Positions 11,373-22,803 of a stretch of DNA of 64,000 nucleotides are shown here, one piece after another. The position numbers were made by a program, and so were the translations under genes. The DNA is from Bactericera cockerelli. Lineage: Eukaryota; Arthropoda; Insecta; Hemiptera; Triozidae. The notes under the pieces are model-generated. The model was not told where the DNA came from, searched no databases, and saw nothing but the letters and a program-made list of their open reading frames with translations. Where the stretch lies: positions 19,287,084 to 19,351,083 of the forward strand of contig CM044964.1 of the NCBI GenBank assembly GCA_024516035.1, in the 5' to 3' direction. How positions within the stretch are numbered: the stretch's first letter is position 1; each line of letters starts with the position of its first letter.

Positions 11373-11589
11373 TTCGGGTGTCATCTCCAGCACTTCAGAC
11401 ACCCTGTATGCGCCGGGTACAACTTGATGTGCATTATCATTATTGGTTGGAGCTTGTTTTGTTTCCTATGTTGAGAGTCGTGCTCTCACATTACCACAGA
11501 GCTTATGGCTGCGAACACTGCTGGTGAGAGTGGTGCATTTGTACTATCGACTATTTTATTTATCATTTCTACTTCTTCTTTAATTTCTG

Positions 11590-11690
11590 TATCCTTGATG
11601 TCCTGATGTCCCTTGTTGAGATTGCATACCCATAGGTTGTTTCGAGCTCCTTTGTCAGGCCAAAAGACAATAACACAAATCATTGGTCAC
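11590..11690 (-). repeat. Repeat L fragment
   Basis: Reverse strand contains TGTGTTATTGTCTTTTGGCC, shared with 47283-47305 and 58556-58582. Repeat L is a dispersed element of unknown class. Confidence 0.6.
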
Positions 11691-11705
11691 ACACCATTTC
11701 TTGTT

Positions 11706-11866
11706 GGGGTGTCAGTACGACTTCTCACTTTTCTGTTTATACTGATTGAAATAGAGAGGTTAGTTGATGGCATGGATATTCAGAACTATTACCTGCTGAT
11801 GAGAGCAAATAAGCTCTAAACAGCTGTCCAGGTATATTCTGATATAAATCTAGTATAGAACTTTTC
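11706..11866 (+). mobile_element. Hammerhead-containing repeat, one unit plus start of next
   Basis: The linker (ACTTCTCACTTTTCTGTTTA, TAGAGAGGTTAGTTGATGG) leads into the hammerhead at 11780-11842. After the cleavage site the next unit begins (GGTATATTCTGATA) but fades into AACTTTTCACATTTTT. The linker matches 56.8-57.0 kb on the minus strand. Consistent with a Penelope-like terminal repeat or a retrozyme-type repeat; no reverse transcriptase is adjacent. Confidence 0.75.
11780..11842 (+). ncRNA. Type I hammerhead ribozyme, core mutated
   Basis: The architecture is complete: stem I 5' strand TACCTG (11790-11795), CTGATGA (11796-11802), stem II GAGC/GCTC (11803-11806, 11813-11816) with AAATAA loop, short stem III ACA/TGT around GC, cleavage triplet GTC ending at 11828, and stem I 3' strand CAGGTA (11829-11834). 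A distal stem TCAGAA/TTCTGA (11780-11785, 11837-11842) closes across internal loops. The invariant G after stem II is T at 11817 (TAAA instead of GAAA), which should abolish or greatly reduce self-cleavage. The fold is seen in sequence; inactivity is inferred from the known role of G12. Confidence 0.85.
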
Positions 11867-11867
11867 A

Positions 11868-12035
11868 CATTTTTTTTTTTTAAGCTTTATTAGATAGAAC
11901 AAAAAATATATACAGTAGAACACAATAAAATATAAAGAAAACAAAGATTAAACATTATACAGAACGAAAAAAAGAGAAATGTCTACCTAAAGGGCGGGGT
12001 TATTGCCTGTGGCATCAGTATAACATTTCTGTTAT
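11868..12035 (-). repeat. Repeat J (non-LTR 3'-end-like)
   Basis: Reverse strand reads GCCACAGGCAATAACC then CCCTTTAGGTAGAC and a T-rich run of TTTATTGTG-type words ending in poly-A. The same word order is found on the plus strand at 59850-60000 and on the minus strand at 62495-62650. This resembles a retrotransposon 3' UTR, but no coding part is attached in this window. Confidence 0.6.
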
Positions 12036-12436
12036 ATGATTATACTAAGTGATCTGTCCTTAATTATTAACAGAGTTGGAGTTAAGAAGTGCATCCGGCC
12101 GAGATAATAATTATGTAGAAAGATAGGAGTACCAGAACCGGCCAGAAGCAACATTTCAACTCTAACCCTGATAAACAGGTTGAACAGAGCCAACCCCAAG
12201 TAGGTTGGTGTGAGGGCAAAGTGAACGAAGAATTAGACGATGAAGAAGCTTTACGTCTCCCAAACGAAAGGTGATTGATTGCTGATATGTGGGGTTGATC
12301 TACGGGCGAAACAATTTGTGGCTTCGTCGAACTAATTGGTTTCACTTGGATCTTACCTATTCAAGTCCTGGTAAAATGGCATACATCTGATACACTATAT
12401 CAAATTTAAGTATTATTGAAACGTTAGTAAGTTAAA
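12036..12436. other. Unannotated sequence
   Basis: Roughly 400 bp of moderate complexity. Short ORFs only; no family recognised. Confidence 0.4.
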
Positions 12437-12580
12437 AGTTATCATACTTGTGTTATTCACTTTCGTGATTACATCAACTACTCAAACTAGCTTTACTAAA
12501 TCTACGCTGAAACCGGGACTGGAACCACGGACCTAAGGTTACAACTCCGCCGCTTATCGATCCAGCTATTGAGGTCGGTT
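12437..12580 (-). repeat. SINE family A
   Basis: Minus strand: AACCGACCTCAATAGCTGGA head, B box GGTTCCAGTCCC, then CAGCGTAGATTTAGTAAAGC and the body to AACTTTTAAC. GTTAGTA lies on both sides (12423-12429 and near 12577-12584) and may be a short target duplication. Confidence 0.9.
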
Positions 12581-12837
12581 AGTATTAGTTATATTGGATC
12601 TTTTTGGACTCCACATCAGAAAAAATGCAATTCTATGACTATGTACCTATAGTCCAAATTGCTGTTGATTTATGTTTTTTTTTTTTTAATTAAAGCTTAT
12701 CACAAATTCAGCATAAGATCCAAAATAATTTATATTGCTATAACTTATTATATATTCGTATTGATATACTTACAATGGCGCATAGATTGCCACAACTTCC
12801 TGAGATACATCCTGTAGATATCCTCTGATTATGTTGT

Positions 12838-13016
12838 TACTGAGAGAGAGAGAGAGGAGAGAGAGGGAGACAGATAGAGTGAGGAAGACAGGGAAAAAGA
12901 GAGAGATTGTTACTCCTTGTGGTGAGAAATGAAGATATAACAAGCCAGAATATTTACAGAGAAGAGAGAAAGACAATCATAAGTGCATAGATGCATGGAC
13001 AAAGTGAGAGAGAGAG
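12838..13016. repeat. GA-rich microsatellites
   Basis: (GA)n tracts at 12842-12870, near 12895-12905 and at 13005-13018, separated by purine-rich unique sequence. Confidence 0.85.
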
Positions 13017-13113
13017 AGATGATATTTATCAGTGAGCACTGGCCATTATTTCTTTATTTTCTTCTTGTTAGATCGTGCACCAAACTTCTGAGTCCCCGGA
13101 ATCTGAGGGAGGT

Positions 13114-13114
13114 C

Positions 13115-13153
<39 letters not shown>

Positions 13154-13312
13154 CCCTGGTGAAATATGTGTTCTGGCTAGAAAAAACACGGTGACTTACC
13201 TCACTGAATATTTTACCACCTGAGCTGATTTCTGATCTCTCTGTCTCTCCTTTTCCATTCTCTTTTTTCTATTTCTCTCTCTCTCTCTCTCTCTTCTCTC
13301 TCTATCTACCTA
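13114..13312. repeat. CT-rich microsatellites
   Basis: (CT)n runs at 13115-13153 and 13275-13305, opposite in polarity to the GA tract just upstream, so the two could pair as imperfect inverted arms. Confidence 0.85.
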
Positions 13313-13827
13313 TTTTTATTTCTCTTACCAATTTTAATATATTTACATTCTCAATAATCTTAATTATTCTTTGCACCGCTCTGATTAGTGATTTAACCTC
13401 TTTCTCTTTTTATTATTCTTTCTCTTTGATTGGTAAAATGCTGGTTTTCATCAGTTGCAATCTTAGGATCTCGTTCTATATTGTAGAGAGTCATGAATGT
13501 AGTTATTAATTGAAGAAAAAAATTCAGTAAAATTTATGTTAAATGGTGATATTTCAACGTAATATTAAGTCACCATACAACTTTTCAATTAAAAAAAAAA
13601 AAACATTAAGAAACAGGGTAAATCTAAATTGTTTTTCTTTCTTTTTGGAAATGCTACATTCTCAAAATGGCTGTCATTTTATTTATTACTTTCCTGAAAT
13701 ATACGACCATAGTATGCAAAATTTTACTATAACTTTTTTTTCTCAGTAAATAAGAATTTTAATTATGCTCAACATGAATGTTTCTCAGATCAATTAATTT
13801 AAAACCTGTATTACACTATTTAAACAC

Positions 13828-14135
13828 GTGGTGAGAGGATTATATGGACGCCCAGATCCAATGTCTACTAGGCTCCTTTCATGTTCATTGATTCTATTTG
13901 GTTTTAACGTCCTGACTTGAGGTAGACAGGACAGGGTTTTAGCCTCCAATCGCTGGGAATCGTACCAGCTACCACATTAACCTCACCCAGCCTGGGTAGG
14001 GCCGGAATTGCCAGCCTCACGTGTACGGAGGGAACAGAATTTTCTGTGCGAAAAATCTGTCTCCAACCGGGAATCGAACTCAGGATCTCTGGACTACGGG
14101 CAGTAGTCACAACCGTTTACGCTACAGTGCAAAGT
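13828..14135 (-). repeat. SINE family F: tRNA head on the shared body
   Basis: Read on the minus strand, it starts with a tRNA-like head (A box near GCGTAAACGG, B box GAGTTCGATTCCC, about 14135-14060). The central body includes CCAGGCTGGGTGAGGTTAAT, CGATTGGAGGCTAAAACCC and a tail with GGACGTTAAAACC. It ends GAAAGGAGCCTAG and GGATCTGGGCGTCCATATAA. The central body and the GACGTTAAA tail are clearly homologous to the 5S-headed SINE at 62075-62350, while the heads are unrelated. Confidence 0.85.
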
Positions 14136-14827
14136 TACAAACATCTCACAAAATTGTACATACATACACACATAGATATACAAGTGGTACAACACTTAAG
14201 TATTCTTCTCTCGTCTTTTATGTTAATTAAACACAAAAAAGAGAAACAAACACTACTTATTGAAAGTATTTTTAATCATACCAGAATACAAACAAACAGA
14301 ACTGAAAATTAATTCAATCCAACATCGTGAAACAGTTTGGGTGAGAAATTAATTTTTTTATAAATAAATAAGGCAAACATGATCACCAACAAAATGAAGA
14401 AGATAAGCAGTTATAAGTACAATATTATTCATTTTTAGGGTAATTAATTCAATTAAGACTTTCATTATCTTTTCTGAATCATTAAAACATTCAAGGAGTT
14501 AAAAATTAGACTTGATTATAAATAAATTCAGATAATTTAATTCATTTGAAATTATGTGATGATATCTGGCGTACATTGTTCCTGGGTAAGGAGGAGGGGA
14601 CTTGCTTTGTGTGATGGAAGTAGGTGGACAGTAGAAGGAATAATAATTATTAAAAAAAAAAAGAAAAAAAAAATTAAAAAAAAAATAAAAATAAAAATAA
14701 ATTATTTCTTTGAATAGGTGAGATTAGGTGATTCCGAGTGGCTATATGGGGCTCTCTTTTCGGGTTGTAGCAGATCGCATGGTCCCAGAAGCACTTGAAT
14801 ATATTAATAATAATGCTTTTTCTTTGT
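14136..14827. other. Unannotated AT-rich sequence
   Basis: No gene seen. It contains simple A-rich stretches (14650-14705). Confidence 0.4.
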
Positions 14828-14975
14828 GTTATTATGTCACAATTGTAGTTTGTAGCGCAGAATTATAGGACTTTAGCACTTTAGTTTACAATATTTTGAA
14901 TTATTTTTTTGCATATGATTCTGCCACTGATCGCTGCTTCACATCAATGCAGCTACTCGTTTTTCCTCATTGTGA
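14828..14975 (-). repeat. SINE family D, body fragment
   Basis: ATTATGTCACAATTGTAG, GTAGCGCAGAATTATAGGAC and CACATCAATGCAGCTACTCG match the body of the D copy at 61578-61840. The tRNA-like head is absent. Confidence 0.75.
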
Positions 14976-14996
14976 GGGAAGGAAGATAAGTGAATT

Positions 14997-15011
14997 ATAA
15001 AGAGAAAGACA

Positions 15012-15064
<53 letters not shown>

Positions 15065-15230
15065 AGAGGAAAGAGAAAGAGGGAAAGAGAAAGAGAAAGA
15101 GAAAGAGAAAGAGAAAGAGAAAGAGAAAGAGAAAGAGAAAGGAGAAAACAGAAACAGAAACAGAAACAAAAAGAGAAAGAGAAACAGAAACAAAAAGAGA
15201 AAGAGAAAAAGAGAGGTTAAAACAGAAAAG
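14997..15230. repeat. GA / GAAA compound microsatellite
   Basis: (GA)n for about 55 bp, then (AGAGAA)n and (ACAGAA)n variants. The long ORFs on both strands here are low-complexity artefacts. Confidence 0.95.
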
Positions 15231-15366
15231 GGAAGAGAAAAGAATCAAAGAGAACAAAGGAATGACATTTTCTCCGTTTATTGAAAAAGTTAACAAGAGA
15301 GGGAGGGATGGGGGATGATAATATCACAATAATAAGAGGTGGAATTTTATAATTTTCTGGGGAGAG

Positions 15367-15462
15367 AAGTCTACGTATTATATTTGACTGATAACACTAC
15401 AGTGTGAACTCACGAAGTCTACGTATTATATTTGACTGATAACACTACAGGGTGAACTCACG
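15367..15462. repeat. 48-bp tandem duplication
   Basis: A 48-bp unit beginning AAGTCTACGTATTATATT is present twice head to tail with one mismatch, so the duplication is recent. Confidence 0.9.
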
Positions 15463-15678
15463 AAATGAAGAGAATGCCGTTGGCATTAGCACCGCCCTTA
15501 ATCAAGTTTTGTTTTAATAATCTCAATTTCTACATATGTATGTATTGTATATATTATGTATATTCTATGTAAATAAAACTTGATGCAATATGTTTTTTAA
15601 TAATGTGTTTCAGAATATTTACAGGGCAGATTCTCACTCTAGATTCTGTGTAAATTGGGCTTATGTTAGAAACATTTA

Positions 15679-15809
15679 GGGCCGAATTATAAAACACGAT
15701 TAGATTCATCGTGAACATTAGCCCTTAACTCGGGCTATGGTGCACTGTCATTGGTTGAAAATCCGACTTGAGGGCGTGTCTGGCTTGTCTTATGTTAACT
15801 TTGAGGCCC
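15679..15809. mobile_element. Harbinger-like MITE
   Basis: Starts GGGCCGAATTATAAAAC after TTA and ends GAGGCCC before TGA. The interior (GGGCTATGGTGCACTGTC, GGTTGAAAATCC) matches the better-preserved copy at 23655-23804. It is about 131 bp with no coding capacity. Confidence 0.7.
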
Positions 15810-18120
15810 TGAGAGTGTTCTAAATAAGAAATAGTAAGTGGGATTATCTTGAATTATAAAAATTCTACCATGTCTATGCATGTAACGTGATAAAGAAAAA
15901 ATAATAAAGAAATAATAAAGAAAAAATCTAGTTATAAATCTATAATCTCAGCTTAAACTTAGAAATGACCTAAACATATATTTAATTATCTATTAAACAA
16001 AACAAATATGTGTATTTGTTTCAATACAACCTAATTTCAATTAAAAGTATGATAAAAAATATATACTAATTTTTTCATACATAGCCATCACATCCTTATC
16101 ATTAAATTCAGCTAATACTGAAGTACAACTCTATCCCTTTTTGAGTCACCCCTAGTTTCTTATCATAAAAATACATCACATTTTCATGTTGTTATCTGTT
16201 CTTAACAGGAATTAACTTTTGGCATCCCCTCTCCTTTGTATCTGCTACTGTGGGCCTTATTGTCTACAGCTTTGGAAGATACTCGCCCTTATGCAGCGGG
16301 AGATTCGAAAGTTCTGGGTGGAATTTACTTTTACTGTGGCAAATGTAGGTACTTGAGAAATAAAAATTGTGTGTGAAAATCATAGTGGTATCATCCTTTT
16401 TCATTTCATTGTATTGATGATTTATACACTATTTCATTGCACTGATAGTAATAATAGGGGTGAAATTTTGTTTCAAATTAAGTTTTTCTTTATGTCGTAG
16501 GTAGGTATGTGGTGCTCTCTAATGTTTATTGTATTAAAACAAAATAAAAATTGATCAATTTTGTATTTCAAATTGGTAAATTAATAAAGATAAAGCAATG
16601 TGCACGTCTCATCCTCACCTTTCACCCTCCATATCAGAGTGGTGGAAGTAACGTAACTTACTTTTCCCATTCATCACGTCAAAGATATAAGCTGAAATTT
16701 TTGACGTTATTCTGTTTATTTAATCACGTGACATGGTGAATTGTTTTTCAGTAATGAGTGTGGACATGTTTTTCAATTAAAAGCGACGTTAAACAAATTT
16801 AAAAAAAAACTTTTTCAAACAAATCAATTTTATTTCAAGTTCTATCTAAAAATGATTAGATATTTTATAATTACATCAATACACTAATAAAAACTATCAC
16901 ATTACAGTTTTTTAGGTATACCAAAAAAAATTAAAGTTAAAGGTATTTTTCTGTTTACTTCTGTTCTTGTATCTCCTTTCGCAGTTTTTCCCCTGGAACT
17001 CAGTCCCTTCTGCTTTTTTAACTTTTGCGAAAAAAGGAGGGATTTAGGCAGCAAAAAAATCTTCCCTCCTTCCCAACAATAAGAGTTTCTCTACTTAATA
17101 CTGTACCATATAAACACAATGTCAGTGGTGAGGCGTTACTGAGAAACATCCCTTATATTCTGCAAAAAGTTGCCACAGAAAAAAGATATACACAAAACAA
17201 GAGAGAGAATTTACTGTGTTATGTAAATATTTTAGATGTAGATGCCATACTCGTGTATGCTTCTAAAAATTGCCAAAAACTGAAGAAAAAAATCGAAAAA
17301 TGAAAACTGTTCCATTTAAACACCTAATCAATGAAAAAATTACAAAATCATAGTGGAACATTTTTCTAAACTATATTAAGGTAATTTTTTCCCTAGCATT
17401 TTGTCTTCAACTACTCTCTCTCATAATTATCTCCTCATTCTCTTCATTTTGGAAGAATCTTACAAACCTAAAGTACATTTATCCTCCACTGATTGTACAA
17501 TATAGATCTCGCGCTCTGATAAGAGGATTATGTTGGAACATTTTAATAATAAAATAAAACTTTTTAGTTAAATGCTGAGGAAGGAGTAGGAAAGGGGAAA
17601 AAACTCTGGGAGGGGGATTTTCTCTTTTAATGACATTAAATTGAGAGGGAGAGATGTCGTTCATAATACCCGTGCTTTGAAATGCCTTTCAAAGGTACCT
17701 AAACAAATAATACTTAATTTTTTGTGCTCGAAAAGCCTTTGCTTTTTGAGCTTCTTTGACAATTTTTCATTTTGATTGTCATGCACTTTCTTTTGAAGAA
17801 ACATAGATGTTGTTCTCAAATATGATTTTATGTATAATACTCATATTTTAACGGTATCAAGAAATGGAATTTGATTTTCAGAATTATAAAATTTCTATCT
17901 CTCGTTTCGCTCGGGCATTTAAACAGAAGTCAAACGCATGTTCAGGCAAAAGACAATAAAACAAATCGTTGACTCCATAACTTCGATGACGTTAGGAAGG
18001 GCATGCAGGACGTAAATTTGGAAGTAATCCTGCCAGAACAAACAACTTAAACCATGAGGAAGAGGTCAACTTTGGTGTTGACGAATGTCTAAGAAAAGAA
18101 ATAAATTCTTGATAGATAGA
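15810..18120. other. Unique AT-rich sequence with minor repeats
   Basis: No gene recognised. 16772-16809 (AAAAGCGACGTTAAAC followed by poly-A) is a tail-only remnant of the 5S/F SINE group. 17937-18075 is a reverse fragment of repeat L (AGGCAAAAGACAATAAAAC, ACGTTAGGAAGGGCATGC, ATGAGGAAGAGGTC). Confidence 0.5.
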
Positions 18121-18139
18121 TCTTCGATTTTCACTAATT

Positions 18140-18245
18140 CTGTATTATTTCAACTCTTCTTGTTCTGTAGTTCACACATCTCCACTAATTCTGTAAACTG
18201 AGGCATCTCCACTAATTCTGTAGTTTAGACATCTCCACTAATTAC
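18140..18245 (-). repeat. Minisatellite, left end (reverse orientation)
   Basis: About four to five units of the form ACATCTCCACTAATTCTGTA, the reverse complement of the array at 20505-21128. Confidence 0.9.
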
Positions 18246-19104
18246 GTAGTTCTAAGACTTTATTACACTCACTTTTGACTTTGCTGGTTTTTTTATTTTT
18301 ATACGTTATCTAATTAATTTATTTTTATTGAAGCTATCCCTAAAATTCATAATACTCGTCCCTACCTTCTACCTATCAAAGAAAAAAACTGATTAAAATT
18401 TGTAGTTTTTGGCTTAGGTTCAAATCTAATGCATACAGCTTCCTGTTTTTAAGAATATTATTAGTAATTACTAATTTCTCTTGTACAATATTTGCAATTC
18501 GCATACCGTCTGGTCAAGTTATACATGATTATACTGATTTTGTTTATGTAATGTACATCTATAACTATGTCTTATTTTAGTCCAGTGCAAAGCATTGGTG
18601 TTCCTCATTATAATACACTCACGCACAAAAGAGGGAGAGAGAAACAGAGAGAAAAAGAGATTTTATTATTCCAAAGAACGATTGAAAATGAAGAAATCTG
18701 GATTTTATTTTAAATTTGAAAACTGAAGAGATAAGATCTTCTTTATTCTGATGATCAGAGCGTGGTTGTTTAATGTTGTTGATTTCAACTGATTATGCTC
18801 AATATTACTATGCTCAGGTATCACAACATATAAACTAATGGAAATTAATAAGACTTAGAAGTCAACTATACCTTACAATAATGGTTATAGTAAAAATAAT
18901 GTCATTCATAATCAGATTGTTCCATGGAATCTGAGGACAGAACTACTGTTTACATGTTCAGAGAAAGGATTAATGATTGTGCTACCTACGCTTTAAGTAG
19001 TTGAAATTGATGTGAAGATTATATAATTTCATCGTTAAATTAGATTTGTTTAAAATACCTAATTATGTTTATTTTTAAGCAGTTTTGCCTAGCAAGCTAT
19101 TATG

Positions 19105-19239
19105 TACTTCAGGGCACATTACCTTTACATCCAGGTCTTTCCAGAAATGAAAAACTCGATCAGAATTTTCCGCTCCGGCCGGGATTCGAGCCCGCAACCT
19201 CCGGGTCAAGAACCAATGATGTCAACCACTGAGGTTGGA
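19105..19239 (-). repeat. SINE family E
   Basis: Minus strand: CAACCTCAGTGGTTGACATC head, B box GGGCTCGAATCCC, then CCGGCCGGAGCGGAAAATTC and a body ending TAATGTGCCCTGAAG. A second copy is at 29618-29757. Confidence 0.85.
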
Positions 19240-19284
19240 AATTATTATGTTATATGATGTTTTAGACAGCAGGTCTCATCTTAG

Positions 19285-19518
19285 CAAAGGGGCTGTTATT
19301 TTAAGTATCGAAAAGGTCCTTCAAAAGATAAAAAAATTGGTCTAGTGCGATGCAAAGAGATACCTATGGAATTAGCTTCAGAATCAATAGATGGAAAAGT
19401 TAATGATCTACTTAATAGTGGAGATATTAGATTCAAAGTCAGAACAGAAGTATTGGTGGAATGGTTTAGGTATCTGAATCAAAACATCAGTGAAGTTGTC
19501 AAAAGAAAAGTATTATAA
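19285..19518 (+). CDS. Unrecognised coding-like ORF inside the inverted-repeat element
   Basis: An open frame of 77 codons runs from just after an in-frame TAG to TAA at 19516-19518. The only internal Met is at 19366. The translation looks protein-like rather than repeat-like: a basic start (YRKGPSKDKKIGLVRCKEI), an acidic stretch (ELASESIDGKVNDLLNSGDI), and a C-terminal amphipathic part (LVEWFRYLNQNISEVVKRKV). I do not recognise the family. It lies between the inverted arms, about 45 bp beyond the SINE at 19105-19239, so it is probably the C-terminal remnant of a protein once carried by the mobile element. An exon of a spliced gene is the alternative; TTTTAGACAGCAG just upstream would serve as a splice acceptor. 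Coding status is inference from composition. Confidence 0.4.
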   Translation, partial: QRGCYFKYRKGPSKDKKIGLVRCKEIPMELASESIDGKVNDLLNSGDIRFKVRTEVLVEWFRYLNQNISEVVKRKVL

Positions 19519-20464
19519 ATCTTATATCACCTCACCAGAAAGTACCATAGTACTAGTGGAGAAATCCCAAATCAGACTACTCGGAATTATTTTCATATCA
19601 CTTATTATTTGGAAAATACACAGACTATAATCAATATTATCTGTTTTATTTTAATTTAGCTTTAAATAAAATAAGTACCTATCAAGTAATACCTATACCT
19701 AAATGAAAAAACAAATCATAATCCTGATCGCTGAGCTCTGTTTTCAAATGCACCGCGCTAACCACACAAGAGCCCTATAAGGAGAAATGATCCCTCACCT
19801 TGTGAGTATGGACAATAAAAAGCTAATTTGAAATAAATATCAGGAGAGAAAGAGAAAAATTAATAATATAAGTAATTATTTCTGATTACTGTTTTGAGAT
19901 TTCTTGGAGCTTACTTACACTCCTATCAGTATCGTTGGGAAGTTTGTATACGGGGTATGATGGAAGTTTAGAAAGTTATTCTCTTTCCATTTAAAATGTT
20001 GTCGATAAAGAAAGTTTTTATCGTAAAATAAAGTTCTTTGCTCGTAGTAGAATAATGTCTGTTTTATATTTCTGATAAGTCACATTATTGTTTCAAATTG
20101 TTGTTTTCATTGTCCTCATTCCTATTCGTACTTCTATCTATTTATTCTTCTTTCTTGTAGTGCTTTGATATGCTTCCAAATCTTCTTTCTACTGTTGAAA
20201 TTTCTTTTCTTTTTACTATTCTATCTGTCTTTCTATGAAAACTTATATGTATTACAACAAGTAATTTTTAGTGCCCCTTTATCACGAATACAAAATAATT
20301 TTGCTGACACGAATGGTTTTAAAAGTCCAACCACTTGATCTGGAGTCCACTTAACTAACCTTTTGGCAACTGAGAATGGTGATTGTCTTTTTGGGAACCC
20401 AAAGATGCACAGTTTGTCAGTTAGTTACTTTAGTGTCAGTTAGGTAGTTGAGTGGATATGTCTG
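19519..20464. other. Unannotated interior of the element
   Basis: AT-rich, no ORF or repeat recognised between the ORF and the right-hand minisatellite. Confidence 0.4.
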
Positions 20465-20504
20465 AAGTACAGAATAAGAGAACAGTCTAAAAACAAAAAT
20501 ATTT

Positions 20505-21128
20505 ATTGGAAATGGCTGAGCTACAGAATTAGTGGAAATGCCTGAACTACAGAAAAAGTGGAGATGTGAACTAAAGAATAAGTGGAGATACCTGAACTAC
20601 AGAATAAATGGAGATGTGTGAGCTACAGAATTAGTGGAGATGTGTGAGCTACAGAATCAGTGGAGATGTGTGAGCTAGAGAATTAGTGGAGATGTGTGCA
20701 CTACAGAATTAGTAGAGATGTATAAAGATGTACAAAATCAGTATAAACATGTATAACTTGACCAGACAGTATGCAAATTGCAAATATTGTACAAGAGAAA
20801 TTAGTAATTACTAATAATATTCTTGAAAACAGGAAGCTGTATGCATTAAATTTGAACCTAAGCCAAAAACTACAAATTTTAATCAGTTTTTTCTTTGATT
20901 GGTAGGAAGAAAGTACGAGTATTATGAGAAATAAATCTTCAATAAAAATAAATTAATTAGATAATGTACAAAAATAAGAAGACCAGCAAAGTCAAAAAAG
21001 AGTGTAATAAAGTCATAGTTATGGACTTGATCTATTCGAATGCCTGAGCTACAAAATTAGTGGAGATGCCTCAGTTACAGAATTAGTGGAGATGCCTGAA
21101 CTACAGAACATACTTGTTCTCAGATCAA
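20505..21128 (+). repeat. Minisatellite flanking the right inverted arm
   Basis: Units such as GAGCTACAGAATTAGTGGAG occur at 20505-20714 and again at 21040-21128, on both sides of the right arm. The array resumes at 23059 after the hAT insertion. Confidence 0.9.
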
Positions 21129-21184
21129 GTGGAGATCAGGGCCGTATTTAAGGGGGGGGCCCAGGGGGCCCGGGCCCCCCCCTC

Positions 21185-21877
21185 GAGCTTGGCCCCCCCT
21201 CGAAATTCTTACTTGAACGCAGGCTCTCGTCCCGGGCCCCCATCGAAATTCTTACTCGAACGCAGGCTCTCGTCCCGGGCCCCCCTCGAAATTCTTACTT
21301 GAACGCAGGCTCTCGTCCCGGGCCCCCCTCGAAATTCTTACTTGAACGCAGGCTCTTGTCCCGGGCCCCCTCGAAATTCTTACTTGAACGCAGGCTCTCG
21401 TTCCCGGCCCCCCCTTGAAATTCTTACTTGAACGCAGGCTCTCGTCCCGGGCCCCCCTCGAAATTCTTACTTGAACGCAGGCTCTCGTCCCGGGCCCCCC
21501 TCGAAATTCTTACTTGAACGCAGGCTCTCGTACCGGGCCCCCCTCGAAATTCTTACTTGAACGCAGGCTCTCGTCCCGGGCCCCCATCGAAATTCTTACT
21601 TAAACGCAGGCTCTCGTCCCGGGCCCCCCTCGAAATTCTTACTTGAACGCAGGCTCTTGTCCCGGGCCCCCCTCGAAATTCTTACTTGAACGCAGGCTCT
21701 CGTACCGGGCCCCCCTCGAAATTCTTACTTGAACGCAGGCTCTCGTCCCGGGCCCCCATCGAAATTCTTACTTGAACGCAGGCTCTCGTCCCGGGCCCCC
21801 CTCGAAATTCTTACTTGAACGCAGGCTCTCGTCCCGGCCCCCCCTCGAAATTCTTACTTGAACGCAGGCTCTCGTCT
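21185..21877. repeat. 42-bp GC-rich tandem array in the hAT
   Basis: About 16 nearly identical units of the form GAAATTCTTACTTGAACGCA followed by GGCTCTCGTCCCGGGCCCCC. Units differ by single bases (TCGTCC/TTGTCC/TCGTACC, CCCTCG/CCATCG), giving higher-order patterns. GC content is far above the window average. Confidence 0.95.
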
Positions 21878-22224
21878 TCAATTAGTGAGTTTTCAATTCC
21901 AAAACACGTTTTAGGGTCCCCAGAGCCTAAATCCAAAGTTTCAGCCATTGTTCCGTGTGTCTATCTGTCTGTCTGTAAACAGGATGTATGAAGAACGCCA
22001 GAAGCTAGAAACTTGAAATTTGGCACAGAGGTCATAAAGGTATAGACTATAGAGGACCCAGTTTGAAACTTTTGGAAAAAAATCGGTGCCTCCGGTGGCC
22101 GCTTTTAGACAGAACTTGGTGGTTGTGGCTAAATAGTAAGAGATATGAAATTTAAATGGGAACAAGTTTTTATTTAAATAAAAAAACATTGGGGGTTTGT
22201 CCCGTATTTTTTTTTTTTTTCATA

Positions 22225-22390
22225 TCTTGAACTTCTTGGTACCCGACTCTAATTACTGGTATTTTGGGAGGGTCCACCCGGACTAACTTTTTTATTATTT
22301 ATCCTAGATGTGGGTTGTGACATATCAATTCATATGTTTTTTGAGGTTCTGAACACGAATTTGATAACCATTTTTTATCTTAGTAAGAAC
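22225..22390 (+). repeat. Repeat N
   Basis: TACTGGTATTTTGGGAGGG, GACTAACTTTTTTATTATT and GGGTTGTGACATATCAA recur in the same order at 31245-31400. Here it lies inside the hAT, which may have captured it. Confidence 0.75.
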
Positions 22391-22803
22391 CTTTTAATTT
22401 AAGGTAAAAAATGAATGGGTAACACGTAAATAGTCACGTTTTAAAAGCTAAATCACATTTTTTCTCGAAATTTGAAGTGACCTATCAATTCAAAGTGAGA
22501 AAGTTTTAGGTAAGGGTCTGAGCTTTCATTTGACATATCGTTAGCGAATTTCTGATGAGCCGTTCTTGAGCTACGCCAAGTAAGGTAAAAATATGGATGG
22601 GTAACACGTAAAATAGTCACTATTTTAAAGGTAAATTACATTTTTTCTCGAAATTTGAAGTCACGACTGATCAATTCAAATTGAAAAAGTTCTAGGCAAG
22701 GATCTGGGCTATCATTTGACATATCGATCGCAAAATTCTGATGAGGTGTTCTTGAGCTACCCCGGGTAAAGACAAAATATTCAAGTTTTTCGACACATTC
22801 TCT

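Noticed and set aside
14939..15296. Overlapping ORFs on both strands (FLFLFL, SLSLSL, RERERE)
   Set aside because: Pure translation of a GA/GAAA microsatellite; all frames are open because the repeat has no stop codons.
21190..21877. CRISPR array
   Set aside because: Direct repeats are contiguous with no unique spacers and lie inside a eukaryotic hAT element.
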